Shown piece after piece: positions 39,301 through 54,300 of a stretch of 64,000 nt of DNA. The position numbers were made by a program, and so were the translations under genes. The first letter of the stretch is position 1, and the number at the start of each line of letters is the position of its first letter. A model generated the notes under the pieces. The model was not told where the DNA came from and did no database searches. It saw only the letters and a program-made list of their open reading frames with translations. This DNA is from JAGVPT01 sp963717445 (GTDB lineage Bacteria; Bacteroidota; Ignavibacteria; UBA10030; UBA8401): positions 3,658,001-3,722,000 of the forward strand of contig OY970334.1 of the NCBI GenBank assembly GCA_963717445.1. Reading direction: 5' to 3'.

Positions 39301-42300
39301 GCTGGTTCCGTCAGCTTGAGCGACTGGTTAGGGCGCGGAACGATTGTCTCATACTCACAGAACATATGGTACTAGTGCCGCCACGCGTTGAGCATAAGAT
39401 TCATACGAATTACCAAATTGAGCCCGCATCCATTTCTCTTCGAATTTTAGCTTATTCCACAAAACGACGAAAATAAGAATTACCGCGAGTACTCCGCGCC
39501 ACTTGCCTTGAGCAATTGCCGAACCGATAAATGCCAACAGAAGACCGGTATAAATCGGATGGCGTGCAAGAGCATACGGTCCGCTCGTAATGAGTTCGTG
39601 ATCCTTCTTAATTGTTACGGCTTGACTCCAGTTTTGGCCTAGGTGATTGCGCGCCCAAATTGAAAACAAGAGGCCGCCTACGGTAAGAACACAGCCTATC
39701 CAAAACCTGACTATCCCCAATGAAATAAAATGTTTATCGAGAAACCCTAGCGGAATATCGGGGAAGGCAAGGAGCATGGCAGCACACACAATGGAGACGA
39801 ATCGAATTCGTCTTGGTAGGGCTGATTCGATTAGTTCTGTTGTTTTGACGTTTGTGGATTTCGCCCACCAATAAATCAAATAGGCGAGCCACAGTGCATC
39901 GAAAAGGTAGTCGTAAATAATTGTCATATGCAATTCTCCGCGCCCTAACGGACCGGAGCTAAGCTGCGGCAACGAAGTGCCGCAGCGACCGAATCCAGTC
40001 CGCGCGAGACGAGTCATGTCCGATAGTAGCTGGTTGTTTCGGGCGCATTAAATCGTCGACGGCTGGTTCCGTCAGCTTGAGCGACTGGTTAGGCGGCGCT
40101 TTGAAATAGAATGCGCACGCCTCGTTAAAGTGCGTACGATTGTACTTGGCAGCTTAAGAGAAACGAAGTATTTGGCAGGATATAGATAGTCTTCTCCACT
40201 TTCATCGATGATTCGTAAATCACCATCGTGTTCCGCCTCCTTATCAGGAACTATCCGGTAAACCTTGTGGAGTTCGAGTGAGGCAGGATACTCCGAATTG
40301 TTAATACAAATGGAAAATCGCGGGGATAAGACTTGTCTGGTTTTCATAGTGTTAATCCAAGTATCGTTTACGTTTATATTCCTTTTTTCCAATACCGTGG
40401 GCTTCATACCAATGAAGTTCTGCTTTTTTTACCATTCCATTTGAAAGCCGAATCAAGGCTATACCTTTCATTTTGCGCCAACGTCCGCGTCCATAATATT
40501 TTTGTAATCGAATAAGATCGCGTATAGCGCTACCAATTGCGATTGTCTCAATTTCGGAAATTTCACTGACGATATCAAATGATTCCATCAATGTTTAATA
40601 TAAAAGTATTTGACAACGAGTGCAAGATGCGCCGCCTAACGAACTGGAGCTAAGCTGCGGCGACGTGCAGCCAGTTCCATGTAGACTATACGCGCGGCAG
40701 GCATCGCCATTTCCTTAAAAAATTTTTTTCTTGCGCGCGGCTAAATCGTCGACGGCTGGTTCCGTCAGCTTGAGCGACTGGTTAGGCGGCGCACTCAATG
40801 ATTTTGATCAGAATGCCAGATGGACCTGTCAAGTTGAGCTATCTGGCCGGCCCAGTTCAGAAAGTGTATCCTAAGCTTATACACGGCCAATAATACTCGA
40901 AAACATTATGCCAATTGCTGGAAACGAAAACAGTATGGTCTGGAGATCCGGTCGATAATGTGCCATACGAAGGGACAATTCCTATCCTAAAGTTCAACCC
41001 TCCATTGAGTGGCTGATATCGATACGCGATAACAGCAGTAAAAAAGGTAATTTTAGTGTCCACGATTATCTCTTCTTGCGTGAGTATTCCCGGAATTTGA
41101 AACCTACTCGTAGGGCTATACGTCATCCCCAAACCCAGTTCCAACTTACTATTCCCAGATCCATAGAAATAGTTCACTGTCAGAGGAATGACGTGAATAG
41201 TAAGCGTAGAGCTTGCATTGGTGGGCGAAAGGGAATAGTAAGAGTATCCAATGCGAAAACCGAACGATGGAGTAAATAGGCGGTCATAGTTGAGAGAATA
41301 GAATACTCCGTTGCCCCCAACCTCACAAAACACCGTATTCTTTGCCGGGTCAGCAATTTGCGTCTGGCCATAGGAAATATCAATCAAACAAACGCTTAAA
41401 ATCACGATAGCCATTTTTATACAAATCAATGAAGGTTTCATCGGTACGTCTCGCTAATGATGATGTCATTGAGAATAAATGTTTGCGCCGCCTAACGAAC
41501 CGGAGCTAAGCTGCGGCGACGAAGTGCCGCAGCAACGAATCCAGTCCGCGCGAGCTAAGTCATGTCCAACAAGTAACTGATTGTTTCGCGCGTGTTAAAT
41601 CGTCGACGGCTGGTTCCGTCAGCTTGAGCGACTGGTTAGGCGGCAAGCAATAGCTCAATAGACAAGTGATAATGTGAGCGATTAATTTCTGCTAATTTGT
41701 TTATGCTATCACAGAAGCGTCTGGCGAATTAAGCGTCTCCAATATTACTGGATCCATTTGTTTGTGTTTTACACGTTCCCAAAGTCTTCTCCACCAGGTC
41801 AGTTTATCAATCCTTCTTCCTAACAATTTGTTGATTTCTATGAGACGGTTGTCAATCAATTCTTTCTTTATTTGTATTGAACCAAGATAATGCCATCCTC
41901 CGTTAGCATTTTTCGTTCCTGCAAATAGGGGTGCAAGAATATGAAAAGCCCATTCGATGTCCCAAGTTTGTTTGAGAATCCCTCCGTGAACAAAGGTTTG
42001 AGTCCAATCAAAGATTGCTTCTATGATCGGGAGGCCTATCGGCAATGTAATGCTCTCTGCATGAGCTTTGATGAAGAAGAAAAAGAATTTCTGAGGTGTT
42101 TTAGCAACCCTTCCGTCTTGTTCATATATTGCATGAATTCCAAATGCATTTCTGAGCCGTACTTCAACAGCCTGTCGAAGCACCATGACAGATGTTGGTG
42201 CAAGAGCGAAACCACCGAGACGTTTTGGATTAAAATCTTCATAGAGTAGCATTATTGCAGTATCGAATAGCTCTTTAGAACCTAAAACGCCTCTTTTTCC

Positions 42301-45300
42301 TATTCCGTAATTACGAGATTTCTTTTCGGTTTCCACCGATACATAGTTAAGATATTCTATTCCTTCACGGACCAATTCTCGCATCATTTGGACGCAAAAG
42401 AGCAAAGCGGTTAAGTCTGGTTTCTTGGCCAAATCAATGACTTGTTGGTCAATTCGTTTCACGCTCTTTAGAAATGCATACATTTCAATTTGATAGTACA
42501 ATTTTAGACTCTTGGTTTTCACCTGACGTAGGAAAATTTGTCCTGCAACGTGTTCATCAGAATATTCCTTAGCAGTAGGGAACCAGCGTTTGTATATTTC
42601 TGTATAGCATTGATTAAATTCATCTCTATTTTGCTCCCAATCTGCCAGCACAAATTGATTTACATCCTGAGTGTATTTATCAATCAAAGCTAAGAAGTTT
42701 GATAACTTCTGAGGGATTGGCATCATATTATTGAAGTCCATTTTGGATTACCTTAGTTTATGAAGACTATCTAATTTAAATGGCTCGATTGCATTCCTAA
42801 ATATTTACTAAAGCCATTTTTGCCGCCTAACGGACTGGAGCTAAGCTGCGGCAACGAAGTGCCGCAGCAACCGAATCCAATCCGCGCGTGGTATGTCTCG
42901 TCCGATAGTAGCTGGTTGTTTCGCGCGTGCAAAATCATCGACGGCTGGTTCCGTCAGCTTGAGCGACTGGTTAGGTGGCAGAGAGAGTTGGTTAATCTGC
43001 ACAATACCTCGCGCTAAGAATGTTTTATTTTTGATACTATTTGTAGACATAGCTTCTAAGCAAGATTACATGGGAAGCTTTCGAACTTGTAGGTAAGAAG
43101 ATACCAACACACATTCTACTAAATAAACTTGACTGTTTGTAGACTCAAGCTTATGGAAGCTCAATTGGAAAAGCGAATCTTGAATTACTGAAACTATTTC
43201 TTTCTTAGCCATTCCAAGTTTTTGCCACCTAACGGACCGGAGCTAAGCTGCGGCAACGAAGTGCCGCAGCGACGGAATCCAGTCCGCGCGTGGCAAGTCA
43301 TGTCCGATAGTAGCTGGTTGTTTCGCGCGTGCAAAATCGTCGACGGCTGGTTCCGTCAGCTTGAGCGACTGGTTAGGGCGACGTTACATTTTACTTGTTT
43401 TCGTCAGTTCTTTTACCAAATAGATCATTTGTCCAATATGATGATGAAAGTGTACAGCACATCGGACGAAAATGCTCAAGCGGTCTTTCGTGTCATCTGC
43501 ACCACTCGCGCTATAGGGTTGCATCCAGTCGCTAGCATTTTGTTTTTCCAATGTGACAATCACCATCTCTACAGCATCATTGAGTTTTTTTATAACCAGA
43601 TCTTTCTGACCGATGTAGCTTGCCGAAAATTCTAGCTCTCGGTCTCGTATATATCCCGTGTGGGCAATTTGAGAGCCAATATAATAATTCAGATTTCCTG
43701 TTAGATGAAGTACGAGGTTCCCGAAGCTGTTACCGTATTGGTAAGGTTTGGTCCAGAATTGTTCTTCGGTAAGTGGTTTTGCAAGTGCATTGACTCGCTG
43801 ACCAAAATCCCGATAATTATAGATGAGACTATTGATGATTGCGTTTGAGAGATCGTTCATATATTGAGAAGTTTGTTGAGTCGCCCTAACGGACTGGAGC
43901 TAAGCTGCGGCAACGAAGTGCCGCAGCGACGGAATCCAGTCCGCGCGTGGCAAGTCATGTCCAATAGTAGCTGCCTGTTTCGCGCGTGGTAAATCATCGA
44001 CGGCTGGTTCCGTCAGCTTGAGCGACTGGTTAGCCGGCACGCAAGATAGTTTTGGAATGCCCCTTGGAGTGAGATAGGTGAGTAGAGCTAAGAGGCGATC
44101 GCAAGTGATTTAATCGGAAGCGATGCAGACTCAAGTCGTCGCAGGTCCACGATCTTGCTTGCACGGTCAATATCAATTCCAACAATTGCACCTTTGTCAT
44201 CAAAATCTATGACGACCCCAGTTGCCACTTCTTTGGATTCCACGCTTGTCTTTTCCGACAGGTCTATGTAGAGTGAGTCGGTCTCAGGATAGTAGTTAAA
44301 TTTCATTTTTATTCCTCCTTAAAATCCCTGTCAGGAAAAGCATTGTGGACAGTTTCTCCATCAGCTAAAGTAACAACTCTCAGATACTTTTGCAACTCAT
44401 CAATATATGCCCAAAAGCGAATTCGTCCTTCAGGCTGGATTTCTCTTTTAACTGGCGCTTTCAGAACTTGTTCAATCCATTCAGTTTTCAAATAAGGTCG
44501 TTTAATGAGGACCTGTTCTCTGAAATAGCGAGTTGTTTTCATCAATTAAATATACGAAAAAGGTAGCTTTAAAAAAGGGATTACGGCGAGATGTTGACCG
44601 TGCCGGCTAACGAATCGGAGCCTAAGCTGCGGCAACGAAGTGCCGCAGCGACGGTTGCCTGTCCGCGCGAGCCAAGTCCCGTCCAATAGTAGCTGATTGT
44701 TTCGCGCGTGTTAAATCATCGACGGCTGGTTCCGTCAGCTTGAGCGACTGGTTAGGTTGCTATTTGTTTGTCAAGGTGACTTGACTTTATGTCAGATTTG
44801 ACATATATTGCTTTTATATGATACCAGGCGATAAACCTTTAGTATGGCTTCACATCGAAATCAAGACGCTCCATTTTCGAAGACCGCACGCATAGAGGCT
44901 GGCTTCCTTTTGCGACGGCTTCAGATTGGCGAAAAGCTTGCTTTGCCGTGGTCTCGTCCAATGCCTTCTATTGGAAATAGATGCCATGAATTGCGCATCA
45001 ATGATGAAAACCTTAATTGGCGTATCATTTATCGTATTGATACCGATGCGATTGTTATTTTGGATGTATTCCAGAAACAGACACAACGCACTCCTCAGAA
45101 TGTAATAGAAAGATGTAAGAAAAGAATTCAAATGTACGACAATATTTAAGGAGAAATTTATGAACAGAACGAAGAGACAACGATTAGAAGCGAAAGGGTG
45201 GAAGGTTGGAAACGTTCGTGAATTTCTCTCCCTTTCTCCAGAAGAAGCTGAATATGTTGAACTCAAACTCACTTTGAGTAAAAACCTCCAAGAACGGCGT

Positions 45301-48300
45301 CGATCGTTAAAGCTGACTCAACATCAAATGGCTCGACTCTTAAAATCAAGCCAATCGCGGATTGCCAAAATGGAAGCTGGCGATCCTTCGGTTTCGATTG
45401 ATTTGCTTGTTCGATCTCTCCTCACACTGCGAACTCCCCGAAAAGCTCTTACACGTACACTATCTGCGTAAGAGCGACAAATGGCAACCTAACGGACCGG
45501 AGCTAAGCTGCGGCGGCGAACAGCCGCAGCCAAGTAGTTCGTTGCGCGGACGTTCCAGTCAGATGCTCCTAAGTTCGTCCAACAACGCGCGGCGAAATCA
45601 TCGACGGCTGGTTCCGTCAGCTTGAGCGACTGGTTAGCCAGCCAAACTTGATAAGAGGGTTATACATCTTATTCGTAAAAACCGATTGTCTTTCTTCCGA
45701 ATTTTTCAGTTTTGAGTTGACTAAATTGGTAAACTTTTTATATTACAATAAACTTAATACAAAGGGGTTGTTAAATGAAATCAGTGAATTCTCGTGATCT
45801 CGGTAAAGTTCTCAAAGATAAGCGACAATTACTCGGAATCACGCTTTCGAGTTTGAGTTCAAAACTGAAGGTAACAAAAGGGTACCTTTCCCGCTTAGAA
45901 AGTGGGAAGGCAATTCCTTCTACGACAATGATCAAGAAATTAGCTGGCTCTCTTAAACTTGAATCAGGTCGATTGAGCATTCTTGTTGGTCGCTTTCCTT
46001 CAGATGTTGAACAGATTCTGTATAAGAACCCGATTGCTGCCCCTGCAATATTACGTGAAACTTTTACGAGTTATGGCGATAACTCTGATCGGCACGATGT
46101 CGCTGTAAAGATCAATGAAACGAAAAGTCCAACATTTGAGCAAGCCAAAGAGATTCAATTCCGGCATCTCTATGAAACAGTGCAAGACGATTGCTTACAC
46201 TGGCTTGATGAGCGAAAGAGCAATAGCATTCATGCTGTCGTGACTGATCCACCTTATGGTCTCAAAGAATATACCGCCACTGAGAAAACGAAAATGCGCA
46301 ATGGTAATGGCGGGGTTTGGCGAATACCGCCCAAACTGGATGGATATGAACGACAACCATTGCCGAGATTTACCGTGTTGACCAGAGAAGATCGTGCTGA
46401 ACTTAGAAATTTTTTCTTTGAGTGGGCTCAGAAAATTCACCGTGTTTTAGTTCCTGGTGGTCACATATTTATTGCGAACAATCCATTACTTTCGCACATC
46501 GTTTATGAAGCCATTGAGAAAGCAGGTTTCGAGAAACGAGGAGAAGTGATTCGTTTGGTTCAGACTCTTCGCGGCGGTGACAGGCCCAAAAATGCTCATC
46601 ATGAGTTTCCTGATATAACTGTTATGCCACGTTCATGCTGGGAACCGTGGGGCCTCTTTAGAAAACCTTGCGAAGGAAGAGTTCAAGACAATCTTCGGAA
46701 ATGGAAAACAGGTGGACTTCGCAGAATATCAAATGATCAACCATTCTGTGATGTGATTAAAAGTTCCCCAACAAGAGTCAGCGAGCGAGAAATTGCACCA
46801 CATCCCTCATTGAAGCCACAGGCTTTTATGCGACAGATAGTAAGAGCTGCTTTACCACTCGGTCATGGCGTTATCCTTGATCCGTTCATGGGAGCGGGTT
46901 CAACAATCGCTGCCGCATGTAATATTGGATACAGGAGCATTGGAATTGAATTAGACTCAGAGTTCTATCGAGATGCAATAAAGGCTATTCCTAAACTCGC
47001 AGCATTGCCCACGACAAATGGTGTATTACCATCTTTGGTCGAGTCGCAGGAAGAGTTATTTATGTTGAGCTAAAATATCTTGATATTTACCGATTCCATA
47101 GTTTGGCAAACTATAAAGAAAATTGCGGCGCAACTTTTCTACACCTGAAGTAGTAATAGATGCGGTTGGAGTTCGTCTTGATGCGCCTTTGCGGCCAGAA
47201 AATGACCAATCCTTCTTAGTCAGTTTTGCGCAGAGAATTTCGACAAAAGTCATTGGGACTACTTCTTCATTCTTCTGTTTGCCAACTACATAGCGAAATA
47301 CCATCAGCCAACATTTCTCTGGATTGTGTCCCTGCCATCCACCTCTCTGAATTGAAGCTTTTACTTCAATACCTTCTTCACCCTTCAAGATAAGGTTAGA
47401 TGAATAAAGACCTTTTGGCAATAAATCCGGATGGCCGCCAACCTTTAGATTGGCAACAAGTGAATGTGAAGCTCTGGCGATATTTTTAACGAGGAATTCC
47501 GAGAGTATTCCTGAAAGTGAGTTGCCAAGTAATAGCTCTTCAAGCGGTCGGAAGCCACTTGTTGTAAGAAAATTGTTTACGCCATTAAAGAGGCGATAAG
47601 TCTCGGAAACTGCTTTTTCGACTTCATCTAAAGTTAACTCATATGGTAGGCTGACTCTTTGGTTGATGTACTTGGGATCAAGCTGGGTTGGTCGTTCCAT
47701 ATCTGCCTGTATTTGTGGTTGAGTTGATTGCATTTTGTCCGTTTAAGATACGATTGTGACTACTGTGATTCAAACCGGCTCTCTCTATTCTCATAAAGCA
47801 ATGTATGTTTGAAGCGAAGTTTGGCTGGCTAACGGACCGGAGCTAAGCTGCGGCGACGAAGTGCCGCAGCCACGGAATCCAGTCCGCGCGTGGCAAGTCA
47901 TGTCCGATAGTAGCTGGTTGTTTCGCGCGTGTTAAATCATCGACGGCTGGTTCCGTCAGCTTGAGCGACTGGTTAGGCGGCGTGATTATTTGCCACAAGT
48001 CTCCCATTGGTTATGGATATAGTTTTTCATGCTTGGCAAGCATTTGAACAAATTTTTGGATACGCTTTTGACGCGTCTCAACCTTTTTTGCTGTCTGTAT
48101 TCTAAAAAGAATGGCGTACCTGTTTTGACTGTTTAGCGTTGCGAAGAAGGCATTCGCTTTCGCGCTCTTGTTTAGTGTAGTTTGAAAATCACTTGGCAGC
48201 ACTGCTGTGCCGTGTGAATCATATGCAGTATCCCAACGACCATTTTTCTTTGCATTTTCGATCGCGCCCAGACCGGCTGATCTCATTCGACCACCTCGTA

Positions 48301-51300
48301 TGAGTTCTAACGCTTTAGCCCGATTGATTTTGGACCAAATGCTTTTTGGTCCGCGAGGTGTGAATTTCTGTAGCCAAGACTGTTCATCATAAGTACGTTT
48401 CTGACCATCGATCCATCCGTAGCATAATGCAACTTCTAGCGTTTCCTGATAACTGACAGATTGAAGCTTGGCCGATTTTTTGGCTATTCTAATCCAGAGG
48501 CCAGCAGAAGAGTTCAAATGTTTTTGTAGCCATGTTTCCCAAGCCTTTGCGTCTTTGAAAAGATGCACGGGTAAACTTGGATTGCCTGTTTGAGGGGTTT
48601 TCACCTGCGATACTCTCGGATGTTTTTATTCGCGTATTCGAACCATGATGACCAGCCGCCTAACGTACCGGAGCTAAACTGCGGCGACGAGCCGCAGCGA
48701 GACGTAGCCAGTCCGCGCGAGCTAAGTCCCGTCCGATTGTAGTTGGTTGTTTCGCGCGTGCAAAATCGTCGACGGCTACTTCCGTCAGCTTGAGCGACTG
48801 GTTAGCCAGCGCGCCTTTTAAAGTAAGAGCGCAGTTTTCCAAGTATTGATGCATGTTTTGCTTTCGCTTCTCTCAGTCTTAACCTTAATTGATGTTTCGA
48901 TCTCAAAGATACCAGGGTTGCCGGTTCTTGCATTAGGACGACATTGAGAAGAACGACTATGAAAAAATAACCAACGACTGTCTGGAGGACACAAATCATT
49001 CTCACACTAGTAGAATTTGGGATAATGTCTCCATAGGAGCTACCAGTCAACGACCCCGCACTAAAGTAGATAAAATCGATAAAGCTCCACGGAGTTAGGA
49101 GACCCTCAGCTTGCGCAAGTCGTAAATAGTCAAATAGTTTTGCATTTATTTGGCTTGTGTCTGAGAGGCGGAGAGTATCGGTGCCAAAAACGAGATCCAG
49201 TTGGTTCTGATGGTAAGTGATAGTTTTAGGAATATTTGGTTTAAATGTGTCAGAGATTTGGTGGATACTCTTAATGAAGCTAAGGCGAATCTCCCGTATT
49301 TCACTTGATTGTGTGGAGTCAAAATAGCTCATCATTTGTGAAGAATCGGATAGACTAAATCGTTTACCAAATAATTCAACTTGTCCCGGGTGGGTCTTTG
49401 CCTGCGCGATTCGTCCTTTTAATTCCTTCCGTTGCGAAGAATATTGTGAGTCGACTTGGCGAACGATTGATGGTAGCGCTCTACTGAAGGCTTCTCTTAT
49501 TTCATTCAATTGGAATTCTCTTAGGCTGTCCGGATTGGAAGTGCCACTTGATGTATCAATACCGACAATCCCCACACGCGCCTTTCGAGCTTGCTCCAAA
49601 AGTTCTGCCTTGGCTGTAATTTGAAGTTGCTTAAATTTTTTAAGCGCTACGTCTGCATTAAAAACGAAATTATCGTAATTCGAGATATAGAGGATCCAGT
49701 AAATTCCAGCAAAGACTAAAGCCACTAACCAATAAGCAACGAATATGCGGATAGCGCCTTTCTATGCTTGGGTCTTAAAAAAATTGCGGGGAAATCCTCG
49801 CTTGAACCACGGGATAATATCTTTGGGCAAAAGCATTCCCGCGGTGAAGGCTAAAACTGCGGTCACAAAAAATATCACTAATGGAGTCATTTGCGTTGAT
49901 CATGACTAAAGCATGTTCGCGCTGGCTAACGGACCGGAGCTAAGCTGCGGCGGCGAACAGCCGCCGCCAAGTAGCACGTTGCGCGGACGTTCCGATCAGA
50001 AGCGCTAAATCCGTCCAACAACGCGCGGCGAAATCGTCGACGGCTGGTTCCGTCAGCTTGAGCGACTGGTTAGGGCGCAGCCTTTTCACGATCTTTAGTT
50101 GCGTGTAATGGGAAGTTTGACATCATTTTGAGATGTCCCCTTGGATCAGGATTCGAATTCTTTACTTAAAAGCCGTGACTGCCGAATAATCGATTTTAAT
50201 GTTCCGAGACTGATCTCTTTGTGGTTGGGCACCGGAACTGTTATTGTTGAATTGTCCGTCTTTTTCTGCATGATAATGTGGCTACCACGTTGACGGACAT
50301 TTTGAAAACCATGTTTTGCCAATATCTGGCAGACCTCTTTCCCCGAAAGAAGGCGCAGTCTAGCCAACGGCGACCTCTAATCGGGTAACAAACACTTCAT
50401 CATGTAACCGCTCCCGAATTTCTTGTTTAGAGGCCGTCTCAAAAAATAATTCTATTGCTTCTTGAAGATTCTCTCGAGCCTCCTCGACCGTTTTTCCCTG
50501 GCTAGCAATATCAAGTTCGGGGCAAAGGGCGACGTACATATTCTCCTCCCGCTCAATAACAGCTGTAAACTGATGTTTTTTTTGCATTACACAGCTCCTT
50601 TTCTTAGATGAATTTCATGTAGTGTACCAAATTCAATCGAAGAAAACAAACTGCAAATTGACGAGATGAGAATGCCCATGCGTTTTGCCATAGTTTTAGC
50701 GATAACGAAATGCGCTGCGCCCTAACGGATCGGAGCTAAGCTGCGGCAACGAAGTGCCGCAGCGACGGAATCCAGTCCGCGCGAGACGAGTCATGTCCGA
50801 TAGTAGCTGGTTGTTTCGCGCGTGCGAAATCATCGGCGGCTGGTTCCGTCAGCTTGAGCGACTGGTTAGGTGGCGCAAGATGATAAAAAGGTTCTAAAAA
50901 AGAGCTTGACATTTTGCAATAAACTGTTAAATTTAACACATCATCCCTTTGGAACTGTCAAAGGTTTCATTGGCCCCCGATTTTCGGATTCCGAAGTCGG
51001 GGTTTTTTATTTACACCCAATTCGAGGCGAAAATGGAAAGAGTAATCGCTTTTGTAGATGGTTTCAATCTCTATCACTCCCTTGCCGACAATGGGGCATA
51101 TAACAAATATAAATGGCTCAACATTAGGAAGCTCCTAGAAATGTATGTGCCAGCAAGAGAGTTGAAAGAAATTTATTACTTCACGGCCTTGACGACTTGG
51201 AATCTCGAAAAAATGGGCCGACACAAAATTCTGATTAGAGCGCTTGAGCATGTTGGAGCCAATGTAGTTTATGGGGAATTCCGGAGAAGAGATAGATTCT

Positions 51301-54300
51301 GTCCGAACTGTAAGAAGCAATACGTTGCACAAGAAGAAAAACAAACGGATGTAAACATTGCCATACACCTTTTTCGCCTTGCCATTGAAGATAGATACGA
51401 CACCGCACTTATCATTTCCGGTGACAGCGACCTTATTCCATCAATAAAAGCTGTAAAATCAACTTTTCCTTCAAAGAAGATTGGAGTTCTCATCCCGATT
51501 GGCCGCAGAGCAGAAGAGCTAAAAGCTAATTGTGATTTCAACATCAAGATTCGTGAGAAAAATTTGTCGAAATGCCAGTTCGATAATCCTCTTGTAATGC
51601 CCGACGGCTCCCATCTGAAGAAGCCGCCCACATGGTAATAGCCAACTATGTTTTGCGCCACCTAACGGACTGGAGCTAAGCTGCGGCGACGTGCAGCCAG
51701 TTCCATGTAGACTATCCGCGCGGCAGGCATCACCTTTCCCTTAAAAATTTTTTGGCGCGCGGCGAAATCGTCGACGGCCTTGTCCGTCAGCTTGAGCGAC
51801 TGGTTAGGGTGCACACACGGAAATTTAGCTGATAATTTCAACACGGAGTTTTTTCCCCAATGCCTTTGCATATTTTTCCAATGTCGATAGGCGAATATCT
51901 TCGGCATGATTCTCGATTCGAGAAATTGCGGATTTTTTTGTACGAAGCTGTTTGGCAACTGCTTCTTGTGTGACTCCAGCCTGTTCACGTGCATGTCTTA
52001 GCATTACACTGAACTCAAAAGCTTCATAATCAGCTTCGTAGTTTTTTGCAAAGCGTGCACTTTTGTTCTTTCGTTTTGCTATATACTTTTCTAAATCGCT
52101 CATTTTATTGCTCTCCTTTGATAATAATCTTGCCTTCTTTGCTCTGCTAAAGCGATTTCTTGTTGCGGAGTCTTTTGGGATTTCTTCGCGAATCCGTTAG
52201 TAAGGACAATACGATTATCGGTATCCATGAAACCAAGGACCCGAAAGATATTCCCACCAACTTGAACTCGTACTTCCCAGATATGCTCCGTTCCCACTAG
52301 CTTTTTGAAATATTGTGTAGGAACAATCTGTAGCTGTTCAACGAGCCGCATTACCCAAGTTACTTTTCTTGCTTGTTGGTCGGTAAGCGAGTCGAGGAAC
52401 TCTTCAACTGGTGATTGGCCTGAAGAGCTTTCGTAAAAGGTGATTGTTCTCACTTAGCTAAGTTAACGTATATGTGAACAATATGCAAGTCTCCTTTATG
52501 CCTATTTGTTGTGCACCCTAACGGACCGGAGCTAAGCTGCGGCGGCGATCAGCTAAATCAATGGTAGAATATACGCGCGGCAAGCATAACCCCTTTCCCT
52601 GAATTTTTTTTGCGCGCGGTGAAATTGTCGACGACTGGTTCCGTCAGCTTGAGCGACTGGTTAGGCCTTGAGCGATAAAAGACGTCGCCTGTTTTTAGCA
52701 GACCCCTTTGTTTTTACTTGCTTGGTGTGAGATTTTTCAGTGCTTTTGGTAAAGAGCAAAGAGAAATCTCCCTTGTTTTCTTTCTCAATCATCAAACGAT
52801 TCTTTCGTACTTCTTCGACTATTGGATCTTTCCACATATCAAACCTCCATCAATTCTTCTGGTGTACAGATAACAGGCGTAAAAAGTTTAAGCTGCTTGG
52901 TAAGTAACTCCAATGATCTTCGTGTTTTCGCACTCGCAATATGAGCACAATTCCAAGTCACGAAATAATCCATCTTATAATAACAAGCAATGGCAATGTG
53001 TGCAGCATCTAATCTTGCTTTCTCGGGGATTTCTAGTTTATCAAAGTAAATTTCTGCAATTCTTTGTATTCCGCTTTCTAATTCCAAAACCTTTATTCCT
53101 TTTAAAAAGTTCTTCCTGCGTTGAGCTGCTTCTTTATCGCCTCTCTCGCATTCTTCGATAACAAATGGAGAGACAAATAATTCGAGCTTTGGTGTTACTT
53201 GGGCCCACCATTCAGCTGTAATTCGTTGATGTGCAGCAACAACTAAATCCCTGCTAGGTTTTCCCGCTAAATAGCTGATGATGGTCGTCTCGATGTAGGC
53301 CGATGCTTTCAACGTTATTCCTTTATTTTTCAGATAGACTCTACCATAATGTAACAAATCCTATCTCAAGAATAAACCACAGTCTAAAAACGCACCAAGT
53401 TTGATAGTATAGCATTTGAGCGAAAGGCCTAACGAACCGGAGCTAAGCTGCGGAAACGAAGTGCCGCAGCGACGGAATCCCGTCCGCGCGAGACGAGTCA
53501 TGTCCGATAGTAGCTGGTTGTTTCGCGCGTGCGAAATCATCGGTGGCTGGTTCCGTCAGCTTGAGCGACTGGTTAGCCAGCAACGCCAGTAGATTCTTTA
53601 CTTTAATAAAAGAAATCTTTATCTTATTCAAAAGAGTGAAGGAGCATAGATCATGCCGAGAAAATATTCTTTTTTTGAAGTCTTTGGGAAAAACGCGGAC
53701 GGGTCGCTTACACCACGAAGAGTTATTAACGTAAATGGGATCACATTTGGTCCGGGGGTTGTTTTTGGGCCTGGCGTTAGCTTCGGTGGTGTAGATTTTT
53801 TTCAATTTCAAAACCATGATATTGCTGCTGACGAGGACAACGGCGTCCTTATTATTCGCGGTTTTTTTGAAAAACAGTACGCATGAGTAAAGCGACCGAA
53901 AAGTTTATCCCTCTTGAAGATGTTTCAAAGCCGACCGCTCAACCTCGACTGGTTTCGTATGAGGAATTCGAAAAACATCGTAAAATTCTCGATTGGACTT
54001 TCGGTTTTATTGTTGCCGCGTTCATCGTGTTATTAACCTCTTTCGTTGTTTTCATAGTTGATGCTTGGAAACTCCATGATGAGATTCTTCGGGAGAATAC
54101 CCAGGCCATTGAGTCACTTAAGAAAGAAAACCAAGATTTAAAATTTTTAGAGCTTCAGAAACAAATTGATGATCTGAAAAGAGCAACCTCTTCAAATCAC
54201 ACCGAAACTCCCGCCAAACATTAAAAGTAAAACCACTACGACAAATAGCGTTGCTGGCTAACGGACCGGAGCTAAGCTGCGGCAACGAAGTGCCGCAGCA